Source: Streptomyces sp. XY006
GTDB lineage: Bacteria; Actinomycetota; Actinomycetes; Streptomycetales; Streptomycetaceae
DNA: 64,000 bases
Assembly (NCBI RefSeq): GCF_002237655.1
Contig: NZ_NOKT01000037.1
Location: 17,216 to 81,215 of the forward strand
Direction: 5' to 3'
The position numbers and the translations under genes were made by a program. This document shows, in pieces, positions 57,601-64,000 of this stretch. The notes below the pieces were generated by a model. It was not told the origin of the DNA. It did no database searches and worked only from the letters and a program-made list of their open reading frames with translations. Position 1 is the first letter of the stretch. Each line of letters starts with the position of its first letter.

Positions 57601-59087
57601 ACGTGCTGCCCGTCCTGGTCGCCGTGCTGCGCGGCCTGCCCGAGGTGCTCACCGGGCTGGTGGACCCGCCGCCGCTGACGGTCACCTTCTGGGACCGCCC
57701 CACCCCGCCCCCGGCGGCCCCGCCCGTACCGGCCGGCATCCAGGTGGTGGTCTCCCCGGCCGTCTACGAGCAGTTCGCCGCCAGCTCCGCCGCCCAGGGC
57801 CCGCAGCGTCTCCAGCCGCTGTACCAGGACGGTGCCACGGACACCCCGCCCGTCGCCTGGTACTGCCCGCTCACCCCCGCCGTGGCTCCCGAGCCCGAGG
57901 CCCGCGACCTGGTGCAGGGTCCCTTCATCACGCACGACCTGCGCCGGCTCGGGGTGCCGGCCCCGGGCCGCACGGCCGTCGTCCTCACCCGGCCGGACGG
58001 CCCGCTCACCCTCTTCGACCCGGCCCAGCCGCACGGCGGCCGGCGGGCGCGGGCCGTGACGTACTACAAGGTGGACCTCACCACCCACCAGTCCCACCAC
58101 CGGGTCTCCCTGCCGAGTTCCGGCAAAGGCGCCTTCGCGGCCGCGGTCGAGCTGTCCTGGCACGTGGAGGACCCGGTGGCCTTCGTCCGCGCCGAGGTCA
58201 CCCGGGTCTCCGAGCCGCTGCTGGACCATCTGCTGGAGGAGGCGGCCCGGATCACCCGCCGGCATCCGCTGCGCCGGGCGGGCGCGGCCCAGCGGGCGGT
58301 CAACGCGGGGCTGCGCCGCTGGCCGGTGCCGGGCCTGTCGGTGGCGGTGTCGGTGCAGCTGGCCCCCGAGGGCACGGCCCTGCCCGGGCCGCGGGGCCCG
58401 GTCCCCGCGCAGCGCCCGCTGGCGGACCTCCTCGCCGAGGCCGACTCCGTGCTGCTCGGCTTCGACGGCCCCCTGGCCCGGCTGTTCTCGGCGCAGGCGG
58501 CGGGCGAGGCGGCGCTCGACCTGCTCGCCCTGGTCGCGGAGCACCGCGATCCCCGGGACGTGCCGCCGGCCGCGGTGCGGGAGACGTTCACCCATCCGCT
58601 GGACGTGCTGCGGGCCTTCGCCCGGGACCCGCTGGGCCCGCTGCTGCGCGAGCGTCTCGACGCCCTCGAACTGCGCGCGGTTCCGGACGCGCCCACCACG
58701 CACAACTCCGTGCCGCTGGTGCGGGTCCTGCACGACTCGGGCCGCCGCGTCAGCGTGGTCTCGGACGCCGGCGCCCCGGCCGTCCACCGCTACCTGGACC
58801 CGTACGGCCTGCCCCTGGCCGGCATCCACGCCCGCGGCACGGACCTGTCCCTGCTGACCCCGCACCCGGACTGCCTGCTGCGGGCCATGCACTCCTCCGG
58901 CGGCGGCGCCGCGACGGGCGTACTGATCGGATCCACGGTCGCAGAGCTGACCGCCGCCCAGCAGGCGGGCCTGGGCTTCGTCGGGCTCGCCCGCAACGCC
59001 ACCGCCGGCCGGCTGCTCGAAGAGGCGGGCTGCGAGACGACCGTCACCTCCCTGGCGCCGGTCCTGGAGGCCGCCCGCTCCCTGTAG
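54687..59087 (+). CDS. SAV_2336-type giant protein: vWA-like, pseudokinase, winged helix, pseudo-HAD
   Basis: 1466 residues. A Pro-rich, disordered start leads into the SAV_2336 N-terminal region (about 150-530). It contains a vWA-like segment (NLVHDTGPTM, Asp223 and Thr227 in a degenerate MIDAS, and LVVSDCMGPQW at Ser279-Asp280). Residues 558-720 are kinase-like, but the invariant residues are lost: VAIK Lys is Arg590, the HRD loop reads LVRGERGPAG (672-682), and the DFG Asp is Arg695. Residues 765-915 are a SARP/OmpR-like winged helix plus start of a BTAD. An SPFH-like stretch follows (near 1120-1220). Residues 1250-1466 are HAD-like but lack the nucleophile (Gly1258 in LLGFDGPL), the motif III Lys (Thr1391) and the motif IV Asp (Ser1416). 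It is likely a scaffold or sensor for the MoxR-protease pair. Confidence 0.8.
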   Translation: MASDPIPPPPPQPPTPSTAPPLSTAPGPTQGTSASVVRDVVGAGGSSVARLAGVLVAAGAGPTPREIAEVLWLARQLEGEPSDGPSEREAQASAPAVGNGHQAPSAPPVPREDAPPLPPREKPAGRVDGRVPLTLPGPRSPGRPGSGGGTPVLAPAPPMLPHPLALQRALRPLKRKVPSPHARVLDERATADRIARLGAHPDVWLPVLRPAPDRWLRLNLVHDTGPTMPVWRPLVSELHTALAQSGIFRTVTLHPATPDGRARHVPDPADGRTVTLVVSDCMGPQWRPGEAGDRWYRTLRHWAHRMPLAVVQPLPEHLWASTALPAEPGLLTSPATAAPSAALAFTPYDPAVPPPQRALPVPVLEPGAPWLAHWAALVADPGGARTPGAAAWLPPAPAPPAEPTPDIAGSSPEELVLRFRATASPEAFRLAGHLALAVPSVPVMRLVQRAVDRDPRPQHLAEVILSGMLTAVPGPPGSYAFRPGVRELLLRSLPRTARGRTREFLAEIGGLIDERAGLAAGEFRAQADDGQDGSGPAFATVSEETVRRLGGQDPPERLFAGRYRLTGRRGWNGRVSRAVDVRTDRQVIVRQYRAQAAPYERFLREAAALAGVDDPHVVRVLDFGVDGDTPYLVTEFVDGLTVSEVLSGIDFRTFTRLVGQGMAGLAALHAHGLVRGERGPAGLLLRPDGTVLLSRFALGEESRGKDAASDVAEFRWLLKQLAAGVRVPPEHRELVDLVEQRRMPEAAARADRSAEAGPWPAARSFTLLGPPRISDGTGEIEPPSPAALALLCMLLLRPGRRVPHSRLAEGLWEEPPPEREAAARLAELAQEVRRVLPPDRLLSFTRSYALHAPDLYVDVTHCEALADSDPGRALDLWYGDPLDGVPGPAAAAVRDRLRALRRDLRSARARAEGAGAPVILFEADDLTGHPEARITLEYAVHEMLSRGALDAHRFDVRVRPDGYAVHTEPGTYVLPVLVAVLRGLPEVLTGLVDPPPLTVTFWDRPTPPPAAPPVPAGIQVVVSPAVYEQFAASSAAQGPQRLQPLYQDGATDTPPVAWYCPLTPAVAPEPEARDLVQGPFITHDLRRLGVPAPGRTAVVLTRPDGPLTLFDPAQPHGGRRARAVTYYKVDLTTHQSHHRVSLPSSGKGAFAAAVELSWHVEDPVAFVRAEVTRVSEPLLDHLLEEAARITRRHPLRRAGAAQRAVNAGLRRWPVPGLSVAVSVQLAPEGTALPGPRGPVPAQRPLADLLAEADSVLLGFDGPLARLFSAQAAGEAALDLLALVAEHRDPRDVPPAAVRETFTHPLDVLRAFARDPLGPLLRERLDALELRAVPDAPTTHNSVPLVRVLHDSGRRVSVVSDAGAPAVHRYLDPYGLPLAGIHARGTDLSLLTPHPDCLLRAMHSSGGGAATGVLIGSTVAELTAAQQAGLGFVGLARNATAGRLLEEAGCETTVTSLAPVLEAARSL

Positions 59088-59255
59088 CGCGGGGCGAACC
59101 CCCCGTTCGGCGGCGCCCCGCCCGGCCCCCTCCGGAAGGCGGCCCGATGCCCTCCCGCGCACGATGCGAGGGAGGCCCGCCGCCCGGCGGTCCCACGTCT
59201 GCGAGGCCCGCCACCTGGCGGCCCCCCACGGTCTGCGCTCTCGGGAGGACCTGCC

Positions 59256-60293
59256 ATGACCGCCAGTCTGGAGCAGCTGCGCCGCTGCCACTTCGCCGTC
59301 GACCTGGGGGCGGCCCGCACGCGGGTCTACGTCAAGGGCGCCGGGCTCGTCGTCGACCAGCCGTCCGCCGCCGCCGTGAACACCCGCACCGGGGCGCTGA
59401 TCGCGGTCGGCGAGCTCGCCGAGCAGATGACGGGCCGCACACCGCACTACATCCGGGTCGTCCGGCCGGTCTCCGGCGGCACCGTCGTCGACATCGAGAT
59501 GGCCCAGCGCATGCTGCGCCACCTGCTCGGCGACAAGATGCGCCGGGGCCTGCGCCGCAAGCCGATCCTGCGCGCCGCGGCCTGCACCCCGCACGACGCC
59601 GACCCGCTCGCCCAGCGGGCCGCGATCGAGACGCTGGTCGGCCTCGGGGCCCGGCGGGTGGAGCTGGTGGACACGCTGATCGCCGCCGCGGTCGGCTGCG
59701 GGCTGCCCGTGGAGCAGCCCGAGGCGACCATGATCATGGTGTGCGGGGCGGCGGCCACGCAGGTGGCGGTGCTGTCCCTGGGGGCGATCGTCACCGCCGA
59801 GCGCATCCCGGTGGGCGGCGAGGCCGTCGACCAGGCGATCGTGCAGCACCTGCGCCACGAGCACGAGCTGATGCTGCCGAGCCAGTCGGTACGGCCGCTG
59901 CAGCTCGCCCTGTCGGGCAACGGCCTCACCCCGCAGGGCCCGGCCTCGACGGAGATCCACGGTCGGGACGTCGCCACGGGCCTGGCCCGCTCGGTGCAGG
60001 TCGACACGGCGGCCGTGCGGGACGCCATCCAGACGCCGCTCACCTCCATCCTGGACGGCATCGGCAAGGTGCTGCGGTCCTGCCCGCCCGACCTGGTCGC
60101 CGACCTCGCCGACCGGGGGATCATGATGGTCGGCGGCAGCGCCCTGCTGCCGGGCCTGGACCAGATGCTGCGGCAGGCGACGGGCATGCCCGTGCACATC
60201 GCGGAGCGCCCGGACGTGTGCGCCGTGCAGGGGCTGGGCGCCATGCTGGAGGGCAGGATCGAACCGCTGGCGCTGGACCCGCTGGGCAGCTGA
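59256..60293 (+). CDS. mbl: MreB-like protein Mbl
   Basis: A 345-residue actin-fold ATPase. Phosphate-1 loop FAVDLGAARTRVYVKG, the FVRPVSGG-like RVVRPVSGGTVVDIEMAQRML, phosphate-2 region MIMVCGAAATQVAVLSLG and adenosine loop IMMVGGSALLPGLDQML. The residues around the first loop depart from canonical MreB (DLGTANT), as expected for the Streptomyces third homologue Mbl (SCO2451 in S. coelicolor, from memory), which works with MreB in spore-wall synthesis rather than rod shape. ATG preceded by CGGGAGG. It follows the conflict module by 168 bp, a gap without a clear hairpin. Confidence 0.9.
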   Translation: MTASLEQLRRCHFAVDLGAARTRVYVKGAGLVVDQPSAAAVNTRTGALIAVGELAEQMTGRTPHYIRVVRPVSGGTVVDIEMAQRMLRHLLGDKMRRGLRRKPILRAAACTPHDADPLAQRAAIETLVGLGARRVELVDTLIAAAVGCGLPVEQPEATMIMVCGAAATQVAVLSLGAIVTAERIPVGGEAVDQAIVQHLRHEHELMLPSQSVRPLQLALSGNGLTPQGPASTEIHGRDVATGLARSVQVDTAAVRDAIQTPLTSILDGIGKVLRSCPPDLVADLADRGIMMVGGSALLPGLDQMLRQATGMPVHIAERPDVCAVQGLGAMLEGRIEPLALDPLGS

Positions 60294-60336
60294 GCCCCCC
60301 GAACCAGGGGCCGGTCAGAAGCCGGTCAGGGGCCGG

Positions 60337-61290
60337 TCAGAGGGCGAACCAGCAGCGTACGGTCGTGCCGCTGTCGCCCCGGTGCACGCGCACGAGGTCG
60401 GCGATCAGATTGACCAGCAGCATGCCGCGGCCGCCGCGCTGGTCCCGCGGCACGGGCCGGCGCCCCACCAGGACGTCCGCGAGCCGCCCCGCGTCCCGCA
60501 CCTCGCACACCACGTGCCCGTCCTCGCTCCACACCCGCAGGACGCCGGTCCCGCCGCCGTGCACCACGCTGTTGGTGGTGAGCTCGGCCATGGCGAGGGC
60601 CAGGTCGTCCCGCTTGACGCCGGTGAGTCCCAGCCGGGACGCCTCCCCGACGGCGACGTGCCGGGCGTGGGAGAGCGACTCGGCGTCGAAGGAGAAGGCC
60701 AGCGCGTGCGCGACCGGGTCGAGGGGCTCGTTGTAGCGGTCGACGACGTCACCGGGGGCGTACGCGGCACTGTCCCGCGCCGTCCGGGCACCCTCGGGGA
60801 TGACGACCGGGTGGGTCGCGTGGGCGTCGGCGAGCACGTGCTCGGGGAGGTCCCGGGTGTCGTACGGGCACAGGATGGTCGTCGTGCTGCCCCGGAAGGC
60901 GGCGTTGATGAGCGCCTCGTGCTGGGCGCAGGCGGGGTATTCGGCGGCGGAGCGTCCGGCCCAGACGGGCTCGCCGACGATCCGCACCCGGCGGCCGGCC
61001 GGCTGGGCGTCGGCGAAGGCGCGCAGCACGCCGGGGATGATCCGCCCGGGGTTGCGCCCGGCCTCCCGCATGTCCAGCAGCCGCACCGCCGCGGCGTCGT
61101 CGCCCAGGGCCTCCCGGACGAGGGCGAGGTTCTTGCCGGGCACCGCGACCGCCACCGGCTCGCCGGCCGCCAGGCCGTCGCGCACGAAGGGCACCGTGAC
61201 ATCGAGGTACTCCTGCTCGTCACGGTAGAAGAACGCGGGATGGACGAAGGGGTCCAGGGGCCCGAAGGGGTCCGCCACCTCAGCGGTCAT
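60337..61290 (-). CDS. MEDS-domain anti-sigma regulatory ATPase (RsbA-like)
   Basis: 317 residues. Residues 1-180 form a MEDS sensory domain (HPAFFYRDEQEYLDVTVPFV, VPGKNLALVREALG, PACAQHEALINAAF, LCPYDTRDLPEHVLADAHATHP). Residues 185-317 form a HATPase_c domain: N-box AMAELTTNSVVHGGG, G1 CEVRDAGR, G2 DQRGGRGMLLVNLI. It should phosphorylate or bind the adjacent STAS protein and control a SigB-like sigma factor. Its ATG overlaps the STAS stop (ATGA), so the two are made in a fixed ratio. Start at 61290 with GAGGTGAG. Confidence 0.9.
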   Translation of the reverse strand: MTAEVADPFGPLDPFVHPAFFYRDEQEYLDVTVPFVRDGLAAGEPVAVAVPGKNLALVREALGDDAAAVRLLDMREAGRNPGRIIPGVLRAFADAQPAGRRVRIVGEPVWAGRSAAEYPACAQHEALINAAFRGSTTTILCPYDTRDLPEHVLADAHATHPVVIPEGARTARDSAAYAPGDVVDRYNEPLDPVAHALAFSFDAESLSHARHVAVGEASRLGLTGVKRDDLALAMAELTTNSVVHGGGTGVLRVWSEDGHVVCEVRDAGRLADVLVGRRPVPRDQRGGRGMLLVNLIADLVRVHRGDSGTTVRCWFAL

Positions 61291-61643
61291 GACGCACTCA
61301 CCTCGATCCCCTCCTGGTCGGGCCACAACAGGTCCAGCGTCCTTCGCAGCGCCGCGGGAGGCCGGCGCACCACGAACCGCCGCCCGTCCCGCAGCCGCCC
61401 GGCGGCCGCCGCGAGCGCACCGGCGCCCGCCACGTCCACGAACGTCACGTCGGACAGCTCCAGGTGGTACACGCCCTCGCCCTCACGCACGGCCTGCTCG
61501 AGTACACCTTCCCAGATCGCCCGTGTGGTCAGACCCACCTCCCCCGCCGCCCGGACTCCCCGGCGGCCGGGCAGCGGGTACACCGCCAGGCCCGGCCGCG
61601 GCCCGCGGGCCTCGGCGGACGGCACCTGGAACGGATTGCTCAC
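61287..61643 (-). CDS. STAS-domain anti-anti-sigma factor-like protein
   Basis: 118 residues. The STAS core reads LAVYPLPGRRGVRAAGEVGL, VYHLELSDVTFVDVAGAGAL, where the Asp-Val-Ala replaces the usual Asp-Ser/Thr phosphorylation site (DSSG/DTAG), and RRTLDLLWPDQ. Without that Ser it may be a non-switchable partner or be regulated by binding only. GTG start at 61643 with GGAGAGG. Operon with the MEDS-ATPase; divergent from the STAS-ANTAR gene at 61828. Confidence 0.86.
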   Translation of the reverse strand: MSNPFQVPSAEARGPRPGLAVYPLPGRRGVRAAGEVGLTTRAIWEGVLEQAVREGEGVYHLELSDVTFVDVAGAGALAAAAGRLRDGRRFVVRRPPAALRRTLDLLWPDQEGIEVSAS

Positions 61644-61827
61644 ACCCTCTCCCCACGCTCCTCGACCACAGCGCTCGTACCCGCCCGACGGGTGCTCATG
61701 CCCCACAACCGTGTGTAGTAGGCCGTACGGCGGGCAGGCGCACCTCACACCGGCGTCGACGGGGGCGAGTGACGTGGTGCAGTCCGGCGAGACGGACCCG
61801 ACCGACGAGGACCGACAAGGCGGTGAC

Positions 61828-62514
61828 ATGACCTCTGCGGCATCACCACATCTCACAGGAGGACTGAACACCCTGGTCATCCGCGGCCGCGTCGACGCGG
61901 ACCGGGCCGAGCTCACCCCCCGCGGCGAGCTCGTCCACGGCTGTGCGGATGTCCTGGCCCGCACGCTGGCCGAGCTGCCGGCCGGCGTCACCCGGGTCGA
62001 TCTGGACATGGCGGACGTGCACTTCATGGACACGGCCGGGCTGCAGTTCCTGGACGTGCTGGGGGACTTCCGCCGCCGGCGGTCGCTGACCGTCACGGTG
62101 ACGAACTGGAACGGCCAGCCGCGCCGCATCCTGCAGCTGGCGGGCGTGAACACGGCCGACCCGCTGACCGGCACGGACTCCGCCGACGCGACCCCCGCGG
62201 GCCCCGCGGCCCCGGCGGTCGCCCTGGAGCGCGCGGAGCGCCTGCACGTCCTCCAGGAGGAGGTCGACCAGCTGCGCCAGGCCATCGCGTCCCGCCCGGT
62301 CATCGACCAGGCCCGCGGCATCCTGATGGCCACGCACGGCTGCTCGTCCGACCAGGCCTGGCACATCCTGCGGGAGACGTCCCAGCTGTCGAACACGAAG
62401 CTGCGGGACGTGGCGGCGGCGGTGACGGCGAGCGCGGAGGCGGACGGTCCGGCGCCGCCGGCCGCGCTGCGCACGGCGCTGCAGAGGGCCGCCGCCCGGC
62501 GCCGCAGGAGTTGA
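61828..62514 (+). CDS. STAS-ANTAR fusion regulator
   Basis: 228 residues. The N-terminal STAS domain has VDLDMADVHFMDTAGLQFLDVL with the expected phosphoacceptor Thr in MDTAG. A short linker leads to a C-terminal ANTAR RNA-binding domain (LHVLQEEVDQLRQAIASRPVIDQARGILMATHGCSSDQAWHILRE). ANTAR proteins act as antiterminators by binding paired hexaloop hairpins; the STAS half would make this controllable by phosphorylation. Divergent from the STAS/MEDS pair, which suggests one partner-switching circuit. ATG at 61828 with AAGG; a GTG about 18 codons upstream is possible. Confidence 0.88.
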   Translation: MTSAASPHLTGGLNTLVIRGRVDADRAELTPRGELVHGCADVLARTLAELPAGVTRVDLDMADVHFMDTAGLQFLDVLGDFRRRRSLTVTVTNWNGQPRRILQLAGVNTADPLTGTDSADATPAGPAAPAVALERAERLHVLQEEVDQLRQAIASRPVIDQARGILMATHGCSSDQAWHILRETSQLSNTKLRDVAAAVTASAEADGPAPPAALRTALQRAAARRRRS

Positions 62515-62633
62515 CCTCCCCGGGCCGCGGGCCGGGCCCTGCTGCCGGCGTCCCAGTGGTACCGCGCGCAGGGGCGATCACTCCGGCCGCACCGGGGTAC
62601 CCGGCAACCGGCACCGGCATGAGGAGACAGACG

Positions 62634-62774
62634 ATGAGCGACCAGACCCCGTCCCAGGCCGAGGGCGACCGCGAGGACGAGCAGGACACGCAGAACCCGC
62701 CGGCCCCCACGCCGTCCCAGGCGGAGGGCGAACGCGACGGCACCGAGTCCGGGGACGACAAGGCGACGCGCTAG
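62634..62774 (+). CDS. Small acidic protein with an internal duplication
   Basis: 46 residues, very hydrophilic (Asp, Glu, Gln, Pro) and certainly disordered. Two near-identical 9-residue units, TPSQAEGDRE and TPSQAEGERD, lie 18 residues apart, and the DNA is duplicated too (about 27 of 29 bases). A good GAGGAG ribosome site 8 nt upstream supports translation. No family recognised. The 285 bp after it contain nothing I can support. Confidence 0.5.
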   Translation: MSDQTPSQAEGDREDEQDTQNPPAPTPSQAEGERDGTESGDDKATR

Positions 62775-63059
62775 ACGTGCCCGGCACCGGCACACCCCTG
62801 CGGCCGCCCGCACACGGCAGCCCCTCGCCCCCGGCCCGCCGCCCCGGCACGCCACGGCTCCCGGGCCGGCGCCCGCACGGCGGCGGGCGGGTCACCTGCC
62901 CTCCGCGCGGCCTGCCCGACTCCCCGGCCCGCCCGCGCGGCCGGTGGTGCGCGCGGAGCGGGTCGTGAGGGGGTGGGCCGTGCCCGGGGTGGACACCCGC
63001 GGCGCGGCCCCGACCCGCATACTCGGAGGCCCGCGCGGGCGGGACGTAATGTCCTCGGT

Positions 63060-64000
63060 GTGAGCGATGCGCCTGCCGACCCGGCCCTGCGGGCCGCCTA
63101 CCGACTGTGCCGACGCCGGACCAAGACCCAGGACCCGGCGGAGTACGCCCTCATCCAGCTGGTTCCCGCACCCCTGCGGCCGGCCCTGCACGCCCTGTGG
63201 GCCGCGGCCAACGCCCTGGACGACCTGGGTGACGACCGCACCGCACCGGCCGCCGAACGGGCCGTCCGCGTGGAGGCGTGGATCACCGCCCTGCACCGCG
63301 AACTGCCCACCGGCACCAGCCCCGACCCGATCCGCCACGCCCTGGTGGACACGGCGGCCCGCTGGCGCCTGGACCTGTCCGAACTGCACGGCGCCATGAC
63401 CCAGGTGCGCGACGACACCGAGGGCCGGCGTTTCTCCGACTGGGCGCAGTGGCGCACCTGGGGCCGGGACAACCTGCTGCCCTGGTTCTCCCAGGTCCGC
63501 TCGGTCTTCGACCGGGCGGGCGTCCCCGTGGGCCTGCGCCTGGACGCCCGGGACGCGTACGAGGAGTTCCTCGACGGCGTCCGGCTCACGGACATCCTCA
63601 CCGACCTGTCCGCCGACCTCGCCGAGGGCGACCTGCTGCTGCCCGAGGAGGCCCTCGGCCGGCACCCGGGGGCGGCGGACGATCTGGTCCACCGCCGCTG
63701 GAGCCCCGCCGTGGCGGCCCTGGTCGGCGAGTTGACGGGCCTGGCCCGCCGGTGGGCCCGCCAGGAGACCCTCACCCGCGGCATGCACCCCGGCCCCGCG
63801 ACCGTCCTGCACACGATGACCGCCCTGCTGGGCGCGCAGCTCGACGCCGTCGACGCGGCCGGCCCGGCCCTGCTGCGCAGGCGGCCCCGCCCCTCGCTGC
63901 GCGCCCGCGCCCGCATCCTCGCCCCGGCCCGCACGCGCGCGGCCCTGGCCTGGTCGCTGACGCCCCTCTCGCTGCCGCCGTCCCGGCCGCCGGGCGCCCC
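63060..64000 (+). CDS. Phytoene/squalene synthase-like protein (cut by window end)
   Basis: At least 313 residues, GTG start, C-terminus outside the window. The first aspartate-rich motif is ALDDLGDD (Asp54-Asp58), and the second region reads RLTDILTDLSADLAEGDLLLPEE, matching the QxxNxxRDxxEDxxxGRxYLP pattern of squalene/phytoene synthases. The all-helical fold would condense two prenyl diphosphates. Some positions differ from classical CrtB, so a specialised head-to-head synthase is possible. No other carotenoid or hopanoid gene is in the window. The ribosome site is weak. Confidence 0.78.
   Translation, partial: MSDAPADPALRAAYRLCRRRTKTQDPAEYALIQLVPAPLRPALHALWAAANALDDLGDDRTAPAAERAVRVEAWITALHRELPTGTSPDPIRHALVDTAARWRLDLSELHGAMTQVRDDTEGRRFSDWAQWRTWGRDNLLPWFSQVRSVFDRAGVPVGLRLDARDAYEEFLDGVRLTDILTDLSADLAEGDLLLPEEALGRHPGAADDLVHRRWSPAVAALVGELTGLARRWARQETLTRGMHPGPATVLHTMTALLGAQLDAVDAAGPALLRRRPRPSLRARARILAPARTRAALAWSLTPLSLPPSRPPGA

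Noticed and set aside
54687..59087. Active Ser/Thr kinase call for the giant protein
   Set aside because: Lys, HRD Asp and DFG Asp are all replaced, so catalysis is very unlikely.
54666..60197. An 1843-codon minus-strand open frame
   Set aside because: Shadow of the giant protein and mbl genes; repetitive Arg/Gly/Gln/His composition and no recognisable motif.

Overview
The window is a very GC-rich chromosomal segment with strong G/C third-codon preference. It has GTG and one TTG starts, many ATGA/GTGA start-stop overlaps, and families typical of Streptomyces (DUF397/DUF5753 pair, WhiJ-like regulator, STAS/ANTAR proteins, MatB, the MreB-like Mbl). Gene content and order from the malonate genes to mbl resemble what I recall of the S. 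coelicolor SCO2400-SCO2455 region, so this is most likely the core chromosome of a Streptomyces. I see no rRNA, tRNA, insertion sequence, prophage or CRISPR array.

Layout. 1-3.9 kb: a truncated serine hydrolase, Ohr, a CurA-like reductase divergent from a MarR regulator, 39-bp tandem repeats and an SCO2400-family membrane protein. 4.1-12.7 kb: a sugar-catabolic operon (enolase-superfamily dehydratase, zinc alcohol dehydrogenase, unknown TIM-barrel-like protein, ChvE/MmsA/MmsB-type sugar ABC transporter, Tat-exported aldose 1-epimerase). 12.9-19.1 kb: aminotransferase with a disordered tail, F420/FMN-type oxidoreductase, and a WhiJ-like cassette (SpoIIAB-like ATPase, XRE-DUF5753, DUF397). 19.5-24.6 kb: Rrf2 regulator, GH35 beta-galactosidase, GH51 arabinofuranosidase. 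24.8-28.3 kb: HExxH protein, MAB_1171c-type membrane protein, FAD monooxygenase. 28.5-31.7 kb: SMP-30 lactonase, IclR regulator, PucR regulator with a tiny membrane protein. 31.9-43.8 kb: DUF3068 protein, then a tightly overlapping nine-gene operon around an AftD-like arabinofuranosyltransferase. 43.9-46.2 kb: MFS exporter and ATP-grasp protein. 46.3-51.5 kb: malonate cassette (GntR regulator, MatC-like carrier, MatB, carboxyltransferase). 51.6-59.1 kb: a four-gene VMAP-type NTP-dependent conflict or signalling module. 59.3-64 kb: Mbl, a partner-switching pair (MEDS-ATPase and STAS), a STAS-ANTAR protein, a tiny acidic protein, and the start of a phytoene/squalene-synthase-like gene.

Two results stand out. 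First, a 15-bp motif (GCCGAAATATCGAAC and variants) lies in the same orientation upstream of the sugar operon, of two of its internal genes, of the distant GH51 gene and of the IclR gene. At three of these it sits 22-23 nt after a plausible -10 box. This predicts one IclR repressor controlling an arabinose- or galactose-type oxidative pathway: glycosidase, importer, mutarotase, dehydrogenase, lactonase, dehydratase.

Second, the module at 51.6-59.1 kb joins a Trypco1 protein, a trypsin-EAD-VMAP-C protein and a MoxR ATPase to a 1466-residue protein. That protein combines a degenerate vWA-like domain, an apparently dead kinase, a SARP-like winged helix and an apparently dead HAD domain. This is the best candidate for a poorly described system in the window. 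All family assignments come from reading the sequence; no database search was run.
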